From a cyanobacterium PCC 7702 (GTDB lineage Bacteria > Cyanobacteriota > Cyanobacteriia > Cyanobacteriales > Nostocaceae), in contig KB235926.1 in assembly GCA_000332255.1 (NCBI GenBank), positions 2,473,050 to 2,537,049 of the forward strand: a stretch of DNA of 64,000 bases, given 5' to 3'. Of the stretch, positions 20,107 to 29,299 are shown in pieces; position 1 is the stretch's first letter, and every line of letters begins with the position of its first letter. The translations under genes and the position numbers were made by a program. The notes below the pieces were generated by a model, which saw only the letters and a list, made by a program, of their open reading frames with translations, made no database searches and had not been told where the DNA came from.

Positions 20107-21462
20107 GGGAATTTGAATTAAAAATTTTGTTCCCTCTGGAGAGGATACAAATTGTAATATTCCACCGTGATTTTCGGTAATGATTTGATAACTAATTGCT
20201 AGTCCTAATCGGTTGATTTTATCCTGGGGTTTGGTTGAGAAAAAAGGTTGAAATACTTGCTCAGGATTAAGCTCTATCTTTTTTCTACTATTATTGGTAA
20301 TACAGATTATTACTTGTTCTTTATCTATACTCGTAGAAATACAAATTTGAGGAGAGGAGTGGGGTTTATTATCTCCTGTAAATATAGATTCATCTAAAGA
20401 ATCGATGGCATTTACTAACAAGTTCATAAATACTTGATTTAATAGTCCTGGGTAACACTCTACTTTTGGTAAATTACCATACTGCTTGATGACTTCAATA
20501 ACTGGACGCTTGGCCCTGGCTTGAAAGCGGTGCTGTAAAATCATTAAAGTTGTCTCTAATCCTTCGTGAATATCAACACACTTTTTTCTTTCTCCATCTG
20601 CTTTGGAAAAGTTCTGTAGAGATTGCATGATTCCGTAGATTTTATCAATACCCAACTTCATTGAGGAAATTAGTTTCGGTAAATCGTCTAGGATATGAGT
20701 CAAATCCATTCCCTCTATTTTTTCTTCGATTTCACTTCCTGGTTGGGGAAATTTTTTTTGATAAAGATTGATTAAGTTAATAAGTTCTTTGACATAATTG
20801 TTGGCATGATATAAATTAGTGGAGATAAGCCCAATCGGATTGTTGACCTCATGAGCAATACCGGCTACTATCTGTCCGAGGGAAGAAGCTTTTTCGTTCT
20901 GTACTAGTTGCAGCTGAGTTTTTTGAAGTTGTTCTAAAGCCTGAGAAAGCTCTATAGTTCTTTCTTGTACTTTTTTTTCTAATTGTTGTTTTTGTTCATC
21001 TAACTCTATATTTAATCTTCGCATTTTTAAGTGTAGTTTAACTCTAGCTAACACTTCCTCTGGTTGAAAAGGTTTAGTAATGTAATCAACTGCACCTAAA
21101 TACAAGCCTTTAATTTTTTCTTCTACATCTGATAAGGATGTAATGAAAATAATTGGGATATCTTTTGTAGATGGGTCTGCTTGGAGCAAACGACAAGTTT
21201 CAAAGCCATCTAATTGTGGCATCATTATATCTAATAAAATTAAATCGGGTGGATTCCTTTTTACCTTATCAATTCCACTCAGACCATTAACTTCAGTTAA
21301 AACTTTATAGCCAGCGTTGGTTAAAGTAGAAGACAGCACTTCTATATTGGTTGGACTGTCATCAATGATTAAGATAGTCTCACGATTCTTATTTTTTTGT
21401 ATTTGGTTTTGCCAAAATAAATTTATTTTTTTATAATTGCTGTTTGGTACTTCCAAGGACAT
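20089..21462 (-). CDS. Receiver-histidine kinase fusion (REC-HisKA-HATPase)
   Basis: 457 residues. An N-terminal receiver domain spans about 28-145, with acidic pair IIDD, phospho-acceptor Asp78 (LILLDIMMPQLDG) and the conserved Lys in YITKPFQPEE. A coiled-coil linker follows at about 150-190. The dimerisation/phosphorylation domain carries the H-box GQIVAGIAHEVNNPIG, and the C-terminal ATPase domain has the N-box (VFMNLLVNAIDSL) and ending motifs. The order receiver then kinase is common in cyanobacterial signalling proteins that receive phosphate from another kinase. No membrane segments; cytoplasmic. The signal is unknown. Confidence 0.9.
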   Translation of the reverse strand: MSLEVPNSNYKKINLFWQNQIQKNKNRETILIIDDSPTNIEVLSSTLTNAGYKVLTEVNGLSGIDKVKRNPPDLILLDIMMPQLDGFETCRLLQADPSTKDIPIIFITSLSDVEEKIKGLYLGAVDYITKPFQPEEVLARVKLHLKMRRLNIELDEQKQQLEKKVQERTIELSQALEQLQKTQLQLVQNEKASSLGQIVAGIAHEVNNPIGLISTNLYHANNYVKELINLINLYQKKFPQPGSEIEEKIEGMDLTHILDDLPKLISSMKLGIDKIYGIMQSLQNFSKADGERKKCVDIHEGLETTLMILQHRFQARAKRPVIEVIKQYGNLPKVECYPGLLNQVFMNLLVNAIDSLDESIFTGDNKPHSSPQICISTSIDKEQVIICITNNSRKKIELNPEQVFQPFFSTKPQDKINRLGLAISYQIITENHGGILQFVSSPEGTKFLIQIPSGTCS

Positions 21463-21587
21463 AGGCGTTTGCTAAACAGTCTGAATATATAATTCCCAGA
21501 CGGGAACTAAAAATTAATATTCTTAGTCGTATTTGTCCTTAAGGTTAAATCTACAATTAGTAGAGTAGTGTATCTAGGAATGGAAAG

Positions 21588-21827
21588 ATGAGAGTTTGGC
21601 TAGCTTGCTTTTTAGTTTTGTTTGCTTTAGCACAATTATTTGACTGGATAGAGCAGTTGAAGCTACCGCTACCGATTTACATTTTGGGTGGCACGTTTTT
21701 GGCTGTTGCGTCTAATTATGATAAGCTGATAGGCACCTATGGAAATGATGTTGCCAATGCGGGTATAGAAGCACAATTATCTAACCCAAAAGTCTATATT
21801 TCTTCGCAAGAATCTGAAGTTAACTAG
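21588..21827 (+). CDS. Small single-span membrane protein
   Basis: 79 residues from ATG 21588. Two hydrophobic stretches (residues 1-18 and about 27-43) are followed by a polar tail. The short hydrophobic start and the divergent placement from the kinase suggest a genuine small membrane protein, but I do not recognise it. Confidence 0.5.
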   Translation: MRVWLACFLVLFALAQLFDWIEQLKLPLPIYILGGTFLAVASNYDKLIGTYGNDVANAGIEAQLSNPKVYISSQESEVN

Positions 21828-22668
21828 TAATTTGTTTTCCTGGGGAAAGTAGCGATCGCTCCAGCTGGCAACTGCCGATTCTTTAGGTATATATACTCAT
21901 TTAATTTTCGTAATTGTCATCGGTACAGCTATACCCCTGTAGATTTTCGTGGTAGGATTAATCACGCCTAAATAGCTGTTGGCAGGACAAGCCAATTCCA
22001 AAATTGCATCATTTACGCGCTTAAAGAAAGTCAAGGGGATAGACCCCCTGACCACAATTGAACTATGTTCTACAACACACAACCACACATAGACAGTGAG
22101 GTCTACAACTATGTTAAATAAATCCTATGGTTTTAGTCCATTAATTGTTGTTTTAAGTTTTACTTCTACAAGGTAAAATCGCGCCAAAACCAAAGATAAA
22201 TAAAGTCAAAGTGAGAATATTGACAATTGACTCTTGTCTTTGATAATTTACCATCCTCAATCGCCAAGCAATCGCAGTTGTGTCATCTGCAGATAATTTT
22301 ACTGTGGAAAATACGGATAGAGGGCCACAGTTCTGTTGGGTGAAAAGAAAATAAAAAATCAAAAGTTACCTTCGGGGAATTTTTAATACAAAAGGAAATA
22401 AGCTTGTAACGGACAAAAACGAAATTTTAGATTTGGTTAAATAATAGTTCTTGGCTGCAGCAGCAAATTTGCAAAAATTTTTCTACCAGGAGAAAATCTT
22501 AGATAAATCTAAAAAAGAGAAAAGCATGGAAATTTGACCTTTAATAGAATGGGTGCAAACTAAAGCCAATAAGTAACTGGCACAATAAAATCAGGTAATG
22601 GAAAGTTTCACTTTGGGAATTATAGAGATACGAGCTGACAAAAAAATCCGCTTGTAAAAGACTGAATG
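21828..22668. other. Gene-poor stretch, probably eroded DNA
   Basis: This 840-base stretch has no intact gene. On the minus strand two frames, about 22153-22362 (ending with a hydrophobic piece SIVNILTLTLFIFGFG) and 21897-22088 (LELACPANSYLGVINPTTKIYRG), look protein-like and may be remains of one or two dead genes. I could not assign a family to either. No repeats or clear regulatory sites are seen. Confidence 0.4.
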
Positions 22669-23601
22669 TTAAAGGGGTTCCCAGGTTTTTCCCTTATAAC
22701 CGTATTGAAAAATTTCTGGATGCAAAATTTCTGCCAATGTTTCTAAGGAATCTACCAATCGCGGTCCTGGACGGTTAAAGTAGGAATTACCGTCTGTAAT
22801 GTAGACTCTACCTGTTTTGCTTGCGTGTAAATCCTGCCATTGTGGTTGTTTAGTTAATAGTTGAGCTTCTTGGCGAGTGCGATTTAAATCAAAGCCACAG
22901 GGCATAAACACGATAACATCTGGATTGCTATGAACAAGCTGTTCCCAACTTAACTGGAAAGAAGGTTGACCTTGTGTGGTGTGAAATAGTGGTTTTCCTC
23001 CTGCTAAGGTAACTAGCTCGGGAATCCAATTAGCTGCAATCATTAAAGGATCGATCCATTCAATGCAAGCTACACTGGGTAGCTTTTCAGTTTGGGACAG
23101 TCCTTGGGTTTTCTGAGCGACAATTTTGACCCGAGCTTCTAAATTTTCTAACACTCTGACCGCATCAACTTTGAATACGCTAGCAACCCGTTCAATATCC
23201 CTCCACACATCATCGAGAACGTTGGGTTTTAAAGAGATAATCTGGGGTGAAGTTTGAGTGAGGGAGGCTATGGCCTTTTCTACTTCAGAAAGACTAACAG
23301 CACAAACATCGCACTGGTCTTGAGTAACAATGTGGGTGGGTTGCAACTGTTCTAGGATATCTGTTTTAATTTCGTAGATACTAAGGGCATTTTGGAGTAG
23401 ATTGTTCACTCGATCGTGAATTTCGTTGCTAGCAGCGTTTGTGTTGAGCCTAGCTTGGGTACAAACTGGTCGGTCTAGAATTTCTTTGGGGTAGTCACAC
23501 TCGTGCGACCGCCCAACAATAGCATCTGTTAACCCCAATACCGCTAAAATTTCCGTTCCACTGGGAATTAAAGAGACAATTCTCAAGCTACCATCGGTCA
23601 T
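22669..23601 (-). CDS. BtuF-like cobalamin/siderophore substrate-binding protein
   Basis: About 310 residues from ATG 23601 (MTDGSLRIVSLIPSGTEIL), which follows GGAGACGGA; the frame is also open 33 codons upstream. The helical-backbone binding-protein fold is shown by IVSLIPSGTEILAVLG, then GRSHECDYPKEI, ILEQLQPTHIVTQDQCDVCAVS and NSYFNRPGPRLVDSLE. This is the cobalamin-binding/BtuF-like class. There is no signal peptide with the chosen start, so a cytoplasmic role or a mis-chosen start are both possible. No transport permease or ATPase gene lies nearby. Confidence 0.8.
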   Translation of the reverse strand: MTDGSLRIVSLIPSGTEILAVLGLTDAIVGRSHECDYPKEILDRPVCTQARLNTNAASNEIHDRVNNLLQNALSIYEIKTDILEQLQPTHIVTQDQCDVCAVSLSEVEKAIASLTQTSPQIISLKPNVLDDVWRDIERVASVFKVDAVRVLENLEARVKIVAQKTQGLSQTEKLPSVACIEWIDPLMIAANWIPELVTLAGGKPLFHTTQGQPSFQLSWEQLVHSNPDVIVFMPCGFDLNRTRQEAQLLTKQPQWQDLHASKTGRVYITDGNSYFNRPGPRLVDSLETLAEILHPEIFQYGYKGKTWEPL

Positions 23602-23793
23602 TACTCCGTCTCCACAACAGTTCCAATTACCTTCATTTTGGCAAAATAAATCTACTCGGGTATCTGCCTGTGGGTAAAAGGACGTTTTACTTTTATTCAC
23701 AGCAGTACTTTCACCTTTTTCTCAGTATTATTACTAATGTTCTTGCTGTCGGGTTTTTGTGTATAAATTACTCTAACATCAGTTTTTATACTT

Positions 23794-25911
23794 ATGACAA
23801 AGTGTCAGGAAAGGAAAAAAACTTCCCAAACAACTGCGACAAGGCGAGATTTTTTTTCGCTAGAAAAAGCTTTTTATGCTAGAAAAAACACGGAAGCTGA
23901 ATTTTCCCATCTTGTGGAGGTAAATTTTGAAGATGCCATTATACACGAAAATGAAACAATCTTAGATGTTGATGATGATGTGACAAAAATTACTGGCTAC
24001 TACCGGGCGGAACTAATGGGTAAAAGTAGCTTGGAGTTAGGGACTCAGACGTCGCAAAAAATACTTGAAAATCACGTTTTTTGCAGATGTGGAAAAGCTT
24101 ATCAAGTGAATGTAGTCAAAAAAGATGGTTCTACCGTAACAGTAGAAATGCAAGGTAAAATCATTCCTTTCCAAGGGCGAAAAATACGGTTAGTGGCAGT
24201 CAAAGATATTACAAGGCGCAAGCAGGTCGAAGAGGTTTTGCAAAGAAGGGAAACTTTTTTGCGCAAGCAAAGTCAAATCCTGGTGCAGCTAGCTAAAAGC
24301 AAAACATTGCAGCAAGGCGACCTCCTGGCTGCAATTAGGGAAATTACAGAAGCAGCAGCGCCAATTATGGAGGTGAAACGAGTTAGTGTGTGGTTATACA
24401 ACTCAGACCACTCAAAAATAGAATGCGTTGATTTGTATGATAGAACCACCCAGCGTCACAGCAGTGGCTTTGCGCTTTTGCAAGCAAATTTTCCTGCTTA
24501 CTTTCAAGCTTTGGAAACAGAACGCAGTATAGCTGCACACAATGCTCTTGACGATCGCAGAACCAAAGAATTATCAGAATTCTATCTGCAGGTGCACGGT
24601 ATTACATCTATGTTAGTTGCACCCATTTGGTTGGGAGGTCGCTTGCTAGGAGCAGTATGTTACGAACATATTGGTCCTGCTCGCCAATGGACGTTGGAAG
24701 AAGAAAACTTTACTGCTTCGATTGCAGACTTTATTACCTTAGCAATAGAAGCAAACGAACGCTATCAAGCGCAAGAAGCATTACGACAAAGCGAAGCGCA
24801 ATTTAGAGCTATTTTTGAGCTTTCTTCCGTTGGTATCGGACTTTTAGACCTGAAAGCACGAATTATAGATACCAATCCAGTTTTCTGCCAGATGTTGGGT
24901 TACACTCGAGAACAATTGCGCGGCCAGTATTTTGGAGATTATATTCTCACACCGCAGGAAGACTTAGAATTATATCAACAGCTGCTGGCGAGAATTGGCG
25001 ATCGCCTCGAGATAGAAAGGCGTTTTCTGCGTCAAGACGGTCGATGCGTGTGGACTGAGCTTAGTGTTTCTTTAATTTCCGATCGCGACGGTCAACCCAA
25101 GTATTTTCTCGTCACTATCGAGGATATCACCGAGCGCAAGCAAACAGAGTTACAGCTTTGTGAAAGCAAAGAAGCAGCAGAAGCTGGAAGTCGAGCCAAA
25201 AGCGAATTTTTGGCAACGATGAGCCACGAGTTGCGCACCCCTTTGAATGCAATCATGGGTTTATCGCAGCTGCTGCAACAGGAAATGGTTGGCTACCTGA
25301 ATCATAAACAAAAAGAGTATATCAATTGTATTTACAGCAGTGGCGAGCACCTGCTGGCATTAATCAACGATATTTTAGATCTGTCAAAAGTAGAATCTGG
25401 GAAAGAAGAACTATTGCTTAGAGAACTTTCGGTGTTAGAAGTGTGCGAACATGTTATGTCTACCGTGGGGGATCGCGCTCGAGAAAAGGGATTGCAGCTA
25501 GTGCTTACCATCGACAAAAAAGTAGATACCTGCATAGCTGACGAACGACGTCTCAAGCAGATGCTGCTAAATTTACTTTCCAATGCCATCAAGTTCACAA
25601 CCGCAGGTACAGTTTCATTAGAAGTTCAAAAAGTACCTTCGGGGATTGCATTTGCAGTTTCAGACACAGGTATTGGCATCGATCCGAGTCAGTTTCAGTT
25701 TTTGTTTCAACCGTTCAAACAGCTTGATAGCAGGTTGAGTCGCCAGTACGAAGGTACGGGTTTGGGACTAGCTTTAACGCACAAGCTGGCGCTTTTGCAC
25801 GGTGGCGATATCACCGTAGAATCAGCTTTAGGAAAAGGTAGTAAATTTACACTTTGGTTACCGCAACCATCTCATCCTCAAGGTATTGACTTTGAGGGTC
25901 ACAAAAGCTAA
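23794..25911 (+). CDS. Sensor histidine kinase (PAS-GAF-PAS-HisKA-HATPase)
   Basis: 705 residues. A PAS domain occupies about 45-145 (ending LVAVKDITRRKQ), a GAF domain about 165-320 (QILVQLAKS to ITLAIEANERYQ), and a second PAS/PAC about 325-450 (FRAIFELSSVGIGLLDL to TIEDITERKQ). A HisKA domain has the H-box EFLATMSHELRTPLNA, and the C-terminal ATPase domain has LKQMLLNLLSNAIKF, DTGIGID and GTGLGLAL. It lacks membrane helices, so it is cytoplasmic. Cyanobacterial kinases of this order respond to light, redox or small ligands; no chromophore Cys is evident in the GAF. The cognate regulator is not adjacent. Confidence 0.9.
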   Translation: MTKCQERKKTSQTTATRRDFFSLEKAFYARKNTEAEFSHLVEVNFEDAIIHENETILDVDDDVTKITGYYRAELMGKSSLELGTQTSQKILENHVFCRCGKAYQVNVVKKDGSTVTVEMQGKIIPFQGRKIRLVAVKDITRRKQVEEVLQRRETFLRKQSQILVQLAKSKTLQQGDLLAAIREITEAAAPIMEVKRVSVWLYNSDHSKIECVDLYDRTTQRHSSGFALLQANFPAYFQALETERSIAAHNALDDRRTKELSEFYLQVHGITSMLVAPIWLGGRLLGAVCYEHIGPARQWTLEEENFTASIADFITLAIEANERYQAQEALRQSEAQFRAIFELSSVGIGLLDLKARIIDTNPVFCQMLGYTREQLRGQYFGDYILTPQEDLELYQQLLARIGDRLEIERRFLRQDGRCVWTELSVSLISDRDGQPKYFLVTIEDITERKQTELQLCESKEAAEAGSRAKSEFLATMSHELRTPLNAIMGLSQLLQQEMVGYLNHKQKEYINCIYSSGEHLLALINDILDLSKVESGKEELLLRELSVLEVCEHVMSTVGDRAREKGLQLVLTIDKKVDTCIADERRLKQMLLNLLSNAIKFTTAGTVSLEVQKVPSGIAFAVSDTGIGIDPSQFQFLFQPFKQLDSRLSRQYEGTGLGLALTHKLALLHGGDITVESALGKGSKFTLWLPQPSHPQGIDFEGHKS

Positions 25912-25921
25912 CAAGACAAAA

Positions 25922-25938
25922 GGTGGGCAAAACCCACC
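25922..25938. terminator. Hairpin between convergent kinase and putA
   Basis: Arms GGTGGG (25922-25927) and CCCACC (25933-25938) pair perfectly around a five-base loop in the 41-base gap between two convergent genes. There is no T run on either side, so termination is only inferred from placement. The same motif is common between cyanobacterial genes. Confidence 0.45.
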
Positions 25939-25952
25939 CTACAAACCTATCC

Positions 25953-28900
25953 TTATTCTGCCCCAGCGATGGGAGCAAAACCATGGCGCTGGATGTTTTC
26001 CGTGACTGTACGCGGTTCTAAAAATTGCAGCAAGTAGTCTGGACCTCCCGCTTTGGAACCAACTCCAGAAAGTTTGAAACCTCCAAACGGTTGGCGCGCA
26101 ACTATAGCACCTGTAATGGTACGGTTAACGTACAAATTACCAACTTCAAATTCTTGCTGCGCTTTTTGAATGTGCAGGGGAGTTCTGGAATACAATCCTC
26201 CTGTCAAAGCATAATTAGTATTATTGGCAATTTCTAGCGCTTGCGAAAAATTTTCGGCCTTGATTGCTGCTACCACCGGACCAAAAATTTCTTCTTGGGC
26301 GACGATCGCCTGTGGCGACACCTCTGTAAAAATAACCGGACCCACAAAATAACCCCGATCGGGTGCGGGTAATTCCAGAGCAACTTTTGCTTGTGCTTTC
26401 CCTTTTTCAATATACTCGCGGATGCGATCGCGAGCCTTAGCATCAATCACCGGTCCTACTTGAGTGCTAGGTAAATCTGCTGCGCCTATGTTCAGCGATT
26501 TAGTCGCTTCTACAAACCGCTGCAGGAAATGTTCGTAAATCGGTTCTAAGACTATTACCCGCGAACACGCAGAACATTTTTGTCCGCTGTAACCAAAGGC
26601 TGATTGCACAACTCCCGCTACGGCTTGGTCTAGATCGGCACTTGTGTCCACGATAATAGCATTCTTGCCGCCCATTTCCGCAATCACCCGCTTGAGATGC
26701 TTTTGTCCGGGTCTTTTGATTGCTGCTTGCGCGTAAATCTCACAACCAACTTCTTGGGAACCAGTAAAGGCAATTATATGGATGTCCGGGTGGTTGACTA
26801 AATAAGCACCTATCTGGGAACCTTTGCCGGGTAAGTATTGAAATACACCTTTGGGAATGCCAGCTGCCAGCAGAATTTCTGTTAATTTCGCTGCAACCAC
26901 AGAAGATGTTTCCGCTGGTTTGAGCAGGGTACAATTACCCGTAACTAAGGCTGCAACAGTCATTCCCGTGGCAATGGCCAAGGGAAAATTCCAAGGTGAA
27001 ATTACCACCGCTACTCCGCGTGGTTGGTAGATATAACGATTTGTCTCGCCCAAAACGTCGTAATTATAACCTTGAGCCAACCGTTCCATTTCCGCCGCGT
27101 AGTAGCGACAAAAATCTATTGCCTCGGAAACTTCTGCATCCGCTTCCCGCACTGGTTTGCCAACTTCTAAAACAATCCAAGCGGCAAGGATGGCGCGGCG
27201 TTGTTCCATTAACTCCGCAGCTTTGCGCAATATTTCAGCCCGCCGGCTAGCAGGTGTTTGGCGCCAAACTGGAAAGACCGCTTTCGCAACTTGCACGGCT
27301 TTTTCTGCTTGCTCGATACTAGCTAGTCCAACTTTACCAACTACTTCGCTAAAATCAGAAGGGTTGAGAGAGTCGATGATTTCAGAAGTCTGAACGTACT
27401 CACCGTCAATTAACGGTAGATAGGTTCTACCAAATTGTTGGCGGACCTGTTGCAAAGCTTGTTGAGATTTAGCTCTTGCTTCGGGTTGAGCATAATCTGT
27501 ATCTGCTGCTTCCACAAACGAACGAGGAGAAGAAAGGGAAGAAGAAGGTGGACTATAACAGACTTTCTCGTCTTTGCTTTCTGGTTGGACACAAGGAGGT
27601 GCGATCAGCTCTTCTATTGGGCGATTCTCCAAATTTTGTCTTAAAAAGGAACTGTTAGCCGTATTTTCCAGCAAGCGACGAATCAGGTAAGCCATTCCTG
27701 GTAACAGTTCGCCGTAGGGACAGTAAACACGGACGCGATAACCTCGTTCCACTAAAGCTTTGGCTAATTTCTCCCCCATTCCATACAAAACTTGCATTTC
27801 CAAACAACGACGGGGAACTTTTAAGCTTTCGGCGACGGCGATGGCCCGTGCTTGCGATCGCACGTTATGACTGCCAATTGCAGTATACACATACTGATAA
27901 TTTTCCAGCAGTAACTGCGTTAATTTCTCAAAATTTGCATCTGTGGCTGCTTTTTGATTATAGACCGGCTGCGGCCAGTGTTTCTGGGCTGCTTTGATAG
28001 TTTCTTGATCCCAATATGCCCCTTTCACCAAGCGAACGGTAATGGGATAACCGCGCTGTTTTACCCAATCAATCAATTCTTGTGTATCTTGTTCGCTGTC
28101 GCGCAAATATGCTTGCAAGGTCATACCAATATCTGTACGCTTTCGAAATTCCTCTTCCATTAACAGTTTTTTGAGGATACTCAAAGTCATGTCTTTATAG
28201 GCGTACTGTTCCATGTCAAAGTGAACGCCAACACCACAATCTTGAGCACGACGCAGAAGAGTGCGAAGGCGTGAATTTACCTGTTGTTCGCTTCCAGAAG
28301 CATTGAGAGGATCGAATTGAGAATAAAATGCCGTTAACTTTACTGAAACTTGAACTTTCGCTAGGGGTTGGCCATCTGCTTCATCAATTGACGGTACAGT
28401 CGCCCAATTTTTTGATGCTTCTTGCAATTTTTGCATCAAATCTAAATAGCTTTCTAGGTAAGATTGAGCTTCCGCTTCTGTAATTACCGCTTCACCCAGT
28501 AAATCTACGGTGAAAGCCATTTTTTCTCTGCGCAACCGTTCTATGGTTTTCAGTACTTGTTTAATATTTTCTCCTGCTATATACCTATGAGCTAACGTTT
28601 CAACTGCTGTAGCAACTGTTGTCGCCGCTATTTGTCCCGGCATAGAATTGGGATCGGCAAAGTTTAATATTCCTTTCAAGGCTGCTGGTAATTCTACAGA
28701 TTCTTCACCCAGGTACTGTTGTAAATGATAGGCAATTTCCGATTTACTACCTAAAGCAGGTAAAGTATCAATAAAACGAAATAACTGCACCCGCAATCGG
28801 GGATTGCTCATGGCCCAACCCAGCAACTTATCATCCCAGCGCATTTGCTCCCGCACCGCTGAGAAAAAATGACGATTTTCGCGTATTGCTGCTAGCAACT

Positions 28901-28985
28901 GTCTGGCAATTTCTTGGGTCTTTGCTTCGTAGGTGCTTTGTTGTGCTTGTAAAACCACTGGTAGCAAACTCCTTGTTAAAGCCAA
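25953..28985 (-). CDS. putA: Bifunctional proline dehydrogenase / P5C dehydrogenase
   Basis: 1010 residues. The N-terminal half, to about 470, is the FAD-dependent proline dehydrogenase barrel (VSVKLTAFYSQFDP, VRLVKGAYWDQE, YGMGEKLAKAL). The C-terminal half from about 520 is an aldehyde dehydrogenase (ISPWNFPLAIATG, MGGKNAIIVD with the catalytic Glu region, GYSGQKCSACSRV with the catalytic Cys, and EEIFGPVVA). Together they oxidise proline to glutamate, channelling the intermediate. It has the length of short-form PutA, without the N-terminal DNA-binding domain of the E. coli protein, so it is not expected to repress its own gene. Confidence 0.95.
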   Translation of the reverse strand: MALTRSLLPVVLQAQQSTYEAKTQEIARQLLAAIRENRHFFSAVREQMRWDDKLLGWAMSNPRLRVQLFRFIDTLPALGSKSEIAYHLQQYLGEESVELPAALKGILNFADPNSMPGQIAATTVATAVETLAHRYIAGENIKQVLKTIERLRREKMAFTVDLLGEAVITEAEAQSYLESYLDLMQKLQEASKNWATVPSIDEADGQPLAKVQVSVKLTAFYSQFDPLNASGSEQQVNSRLRTLLRRAQDCGVGVHFDMEQYAYKDMTLSILKKLLMEEEFRKRTDIGMTLQAYLRDSEQDTQELIDWVKQRGYPITVRLVKGAYWDQETIKAAQKHWPQPVYNQKAATDANFEKLTQLLLENYQYVYTAIGSHNVRSQARAIAVAESLKVPRRCLEMQVLYGMGEKLAKALVERGYRVRVYCPYGELLPGMAYLIRRLLENTANSSFLRQNLENRPIEELIAPPCVQPESKDEKVCYSPPSSSLSSPRSFVEAADTDYAQPEARAKSQQALQQVRQQFGRTYLPLIDGEYVQTSEIIDSLNPSDFSEVVGKVGLASIEQAEKAVQVAKAVFPVWRQTPASRRAEILRKAAELMEQRRAILAAWIVLEVGKPVREADAEVSEAIDFCRYYAAEMERLAQGYNYDVLGETNRYIYQPRGVAVVISPWNFPLAIATGMTVAALVTGNCTLLKPAETSSVVAAKLTEILLAAGIPKGVFQYLPGKGSQIGAYLVNHPDIHIIAFTGSQEVGCEIYAQAAIKRPGQKHLKRVIAEMGGKNAIIVDTSADLDQAVAGVVQSAFGYSGQKCSACSRVIVLEPIYEHFLQRFVEATKSLNIGAADLPSTQVGPVIDAKARDRIREYIEKGKAQAKVALELPAPDRGYFVGPVIFTEVSPQAIVAQEEIFGPVVAAIKAENFSQALEIANNTNYALTGGLYSRTPLHIQKAQQEFEVGNLYVNRTITGAIVARQPFGGFKLSGVGSKAGGPDYLLQFLEPRTVTENIQRHGFAPIAGAE

Positions 28986-29299
28986 GGCTTTGTTTGCAAA
29001 GCCTGTGCTTCTATTGTGACGTTTTCATTTTGCTACCACCATAGCCCCTAAGCGGAATTGTTAAATAATTGTTTAAAAATCCACTCAGATCGGCTTTTAG
29101 AAACAAGGAACTTCAGAACCACTGCTACGAAAGCAGTGTAATTGCTAATGATAAGAATAGATAAATACAATAATGAATAAATTTTAAATAACTAATACCT
29201 GACTTTAAATATTGACATTTTACAAATCTAGTCCATTCGGATAACCATAAAAGTAAGAACACTCACGCGCAAAGATTGTTGTCCGAAAGGCGGTAAAAA
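28986..29299. other. Divergent promoter region of putA and the flv4 operon
   Basis: A 314-base AT-rich stretch with no gene. It must carry both divergent promoters. No repeats or recognisable operators were picked out. Confidence 0.45.

Noticed and set aside
22980..23800. Possible cobalamin riboswitch upstream of the BtuF-like gene
   Set aside because: The conserved B12-box and GCCACTG-type segments could not be found on the minus strand upstream of 23601.
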